Assembly: GCA_937864275.1 (NCBI GenBank)
Contig: CALMIW010000022.1
Span: forward strand, 1-6,104
Source: an uncultured Dehalococcoidia bacterium
GTDB taxonomy: Bacteria; Chloroflexota; Dehalococcoidia; Tepidiformales; Tepidiformaceae
Length of the DNA stretch: 6,104 bases
Direction: 5' to 3'
Made by a program: the position numbers and the translations under genes. The notes under the pieces are model-generated. The model ran no database searches and was not told the origin of the DNA. It saw only the letters and a list, made by a program, of their open reading frames with translations. Of the stretch, positions 5,094-6,104 are shown one piece after another; position 1 is the first letter of the stretch; each line of letters starts with the position of its first letter.

Positions 5094-6104
5094 TTAGGGG
5101 ATGGGGAACTGCCGCACGCGGGCGCTGCCAGCTTCGACAATCCAGAGCTTAGCATCGGCCGTTTGCACGATCCCATAAGGGCGCGCCATAGGTTCGCTGC
5201 CGGCTGTCACTATCGCCGACTGCCCCCCGCTCGCACTGTAGACGCGGACCTCGTTCCTCGACGGCAGCGAAACGGCGACTCGGCCGTCGGAAAGGACGAT
5301 GAGGTACGGCTTGTCGTTCACGTCCTGGCCGCCCCAGCCATCGACCGTGAACTGGGAGCGGAACGAGCCATCCGGGTTCAACACCTGGACGCGCTTGTTG
5401 TACATGTCGGCGACATACACCGCGCCGTCATCGCCGATGTCGATGCCGATTGGCTCGTCGAACTGGCCTTCGCCGTTTCCGCTCGTTCCAATGGACTTCA
5501 CGAACTCGCCCTTGAGGGTGAACACCTGGATGCGGTCGTTGCCCGTGTCGGTCACCCACACGTTGCCCGCGGCATCGATGGTCGCGTCTCGCGGGCCGAA
5601 GAGGTCGAACGGCCCTGGGGCTTTCGTCGTGTCCGGCGCCGTCCCGAATGTCGCGAGTGACTTCAGATCGCTGTCGAATACGCGGACCCGCCAGCCGAAC
5701 GTATCGGCGACGACGATCTCCCCGCTGGGCGCGATCGCCAGGCCCCACGGCTGCGACTGTTCGCTCAGGTTGGTGGAGTCCAACCGGATGTCGACCGAAG
5801 CGAGGAAGTTGCCGGCCGGGTCGAACTTCTGCAGCCGCTTCGTCGCGGAGTCGATCACATAGAGGTTGCCGGCCTCGTCGGCTTCGATGTCGACAGGAGC
5901 GAAGAACTGTCCGGGCAGCGAACCCGCCCCGCCGAACGTCAGGCGGCCTTCGCTGTCCGTGCCGGGCGCGGGCGGCTCCACCGGTGTCGCCGAAAGCTTG
6001 CCGGTGGCGCGGTTGAAGTTCGCCGGGAAGAAGGCGAACGCGTCGACGCTGCCGGTCTCGCGCGATGGGTCGTGGTCCCGCCAGTACTTCAGCCAGGCCG
6101 TCGT
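5094..6104 (-). CDS. C-terminal part of a large protein ending in a six-blade NHL beta-propeller (5' end beyond window)
   Basis: The frame is open from the right edge to TAA at 5094-5096, giving 336 residues of a larger protein. A start at GTG 5981 is not credible, because in-frame coding sequence continues upstream of it (TTAWLKYWRDHDPSRE, then AFAFFPANFNRATG). After a Pro-rich linker (PVEPPAPGT) come six NHL-type blades of about 40-50 residues. Clear examples are AGNLYVIDSATKRLQKFDPAG, NVWVTDTGNDRIQVF and AVYVADMYNKRVQVLNPDG; the last two blades are more degenerate. Such propellers usually sit outside the membrane and bind proteins or glycans. The YWRD-containing segment before the linker recalls the tails of Agl23/GT39-like membrane mannosyltransferases that carry NHL propellers in some Chloroflexota; this is recollection and uncertain. 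The flippase-like gene starts 18 nt downstream, so this is probably the first visible gene of the operon. Confidence 0.8.
   Translation of the reverse strand, partial: TTAWLKYWRDHDPSRETGSVDAFAFFPANFNRATGKLSATPVEPPAPGTDSEGRLTFGGAGSLPGQFFAPVDIEADEAGNLYVIDSATKRLQKFDPAGNFLASVDIRLDSTNLSEQSQPWGLAIAPSGEIVVADTFGWRVRVFDSDLKSLATFGTAPDTTKAPGPFDLFGPRDATIDAAGNVWVTDTGNDRIQVFTLKGEFVKSIGTSGNGEGQFDEPIGIDIGDDGAVYVADMYNKRVQVLNPDGSFRSQFTVDGWGGQDVNDKPYLIVLSDGRVAVSLPSRNEVRVYSASGGQSAIVTAGSEPMARPYGIVQTADAKLWIVEAGSARVRQFPIP

Overview
The window reads as chromosomal DNA of a high-GC bacterium. Every gene starts from ATG, GTG or TTG, and several have GGAGG-type ribosome binding sites. The right-hand genes are a possible membrane glycosyltransferase tail fused to an NHL propeller, a lysylphosphatidylglycerol-synthase-type membrane protein, and an FAD oxidoreductase with the FYHH and YPEDRG signatures. 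This set recalls Chloroflexota genomes (Dehalococcoidia-like) or deep actinobacterial ones. The assignment is inferred from gene content and recollection, not from a search.

Left part (1 to about 1,740, mostly minus strand). In transcription order there is a 101-residue helix-turn-helix protein (1704 to 1399), a 122-residue secreted protein with six cysteines (1232 to 864), a 220-residue lipoprotein of unknown function (809 to 147), and the start of a short signal-anchored ORF running off the left edge. The gap between the first two genes holds two separate sets of short direct repeats that could be operators. By eye this part is slightly poorer in GC than the rest, and its protein products are mostly of unknown function.

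Middle (1,705 to 2,749). A divergent intergenic region carries a perfect TTGACA -35 box for the helix-turn-helix gene. On the other side, on the plus strand, lies a class I SAM-dependent methyltransferase whose likely start is 1937. Its stop codon shares the palindrome CTAG with the stop of the convergent oxidoreductase gene.

Right part (2,746 to 6,104, minus strand). Three closely packed genes read leftwards: a long protein ending in a six-blade NHL propeller (truncated by the window edge), a membrane flippase or synthase-like protein 18 nt downstream, and an FAD-dependent oxidoreductase whose ATG overlaps the previous stop by 4 nt (ATGA). The oxidoreductase is split by one in-frame TAG directly after its dinucleotide-binding motif, with intact family sequence on both sides. 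This is the most notable anomaly in the window: a recent nonsense mutation, a base-call error, or less likely readthrough. The operon may serve envelope lipid or glycan metabolism; that is inference. I see no RNA genes, CRISPR arrays, insertion sequences or clear mobile-element boundaries.
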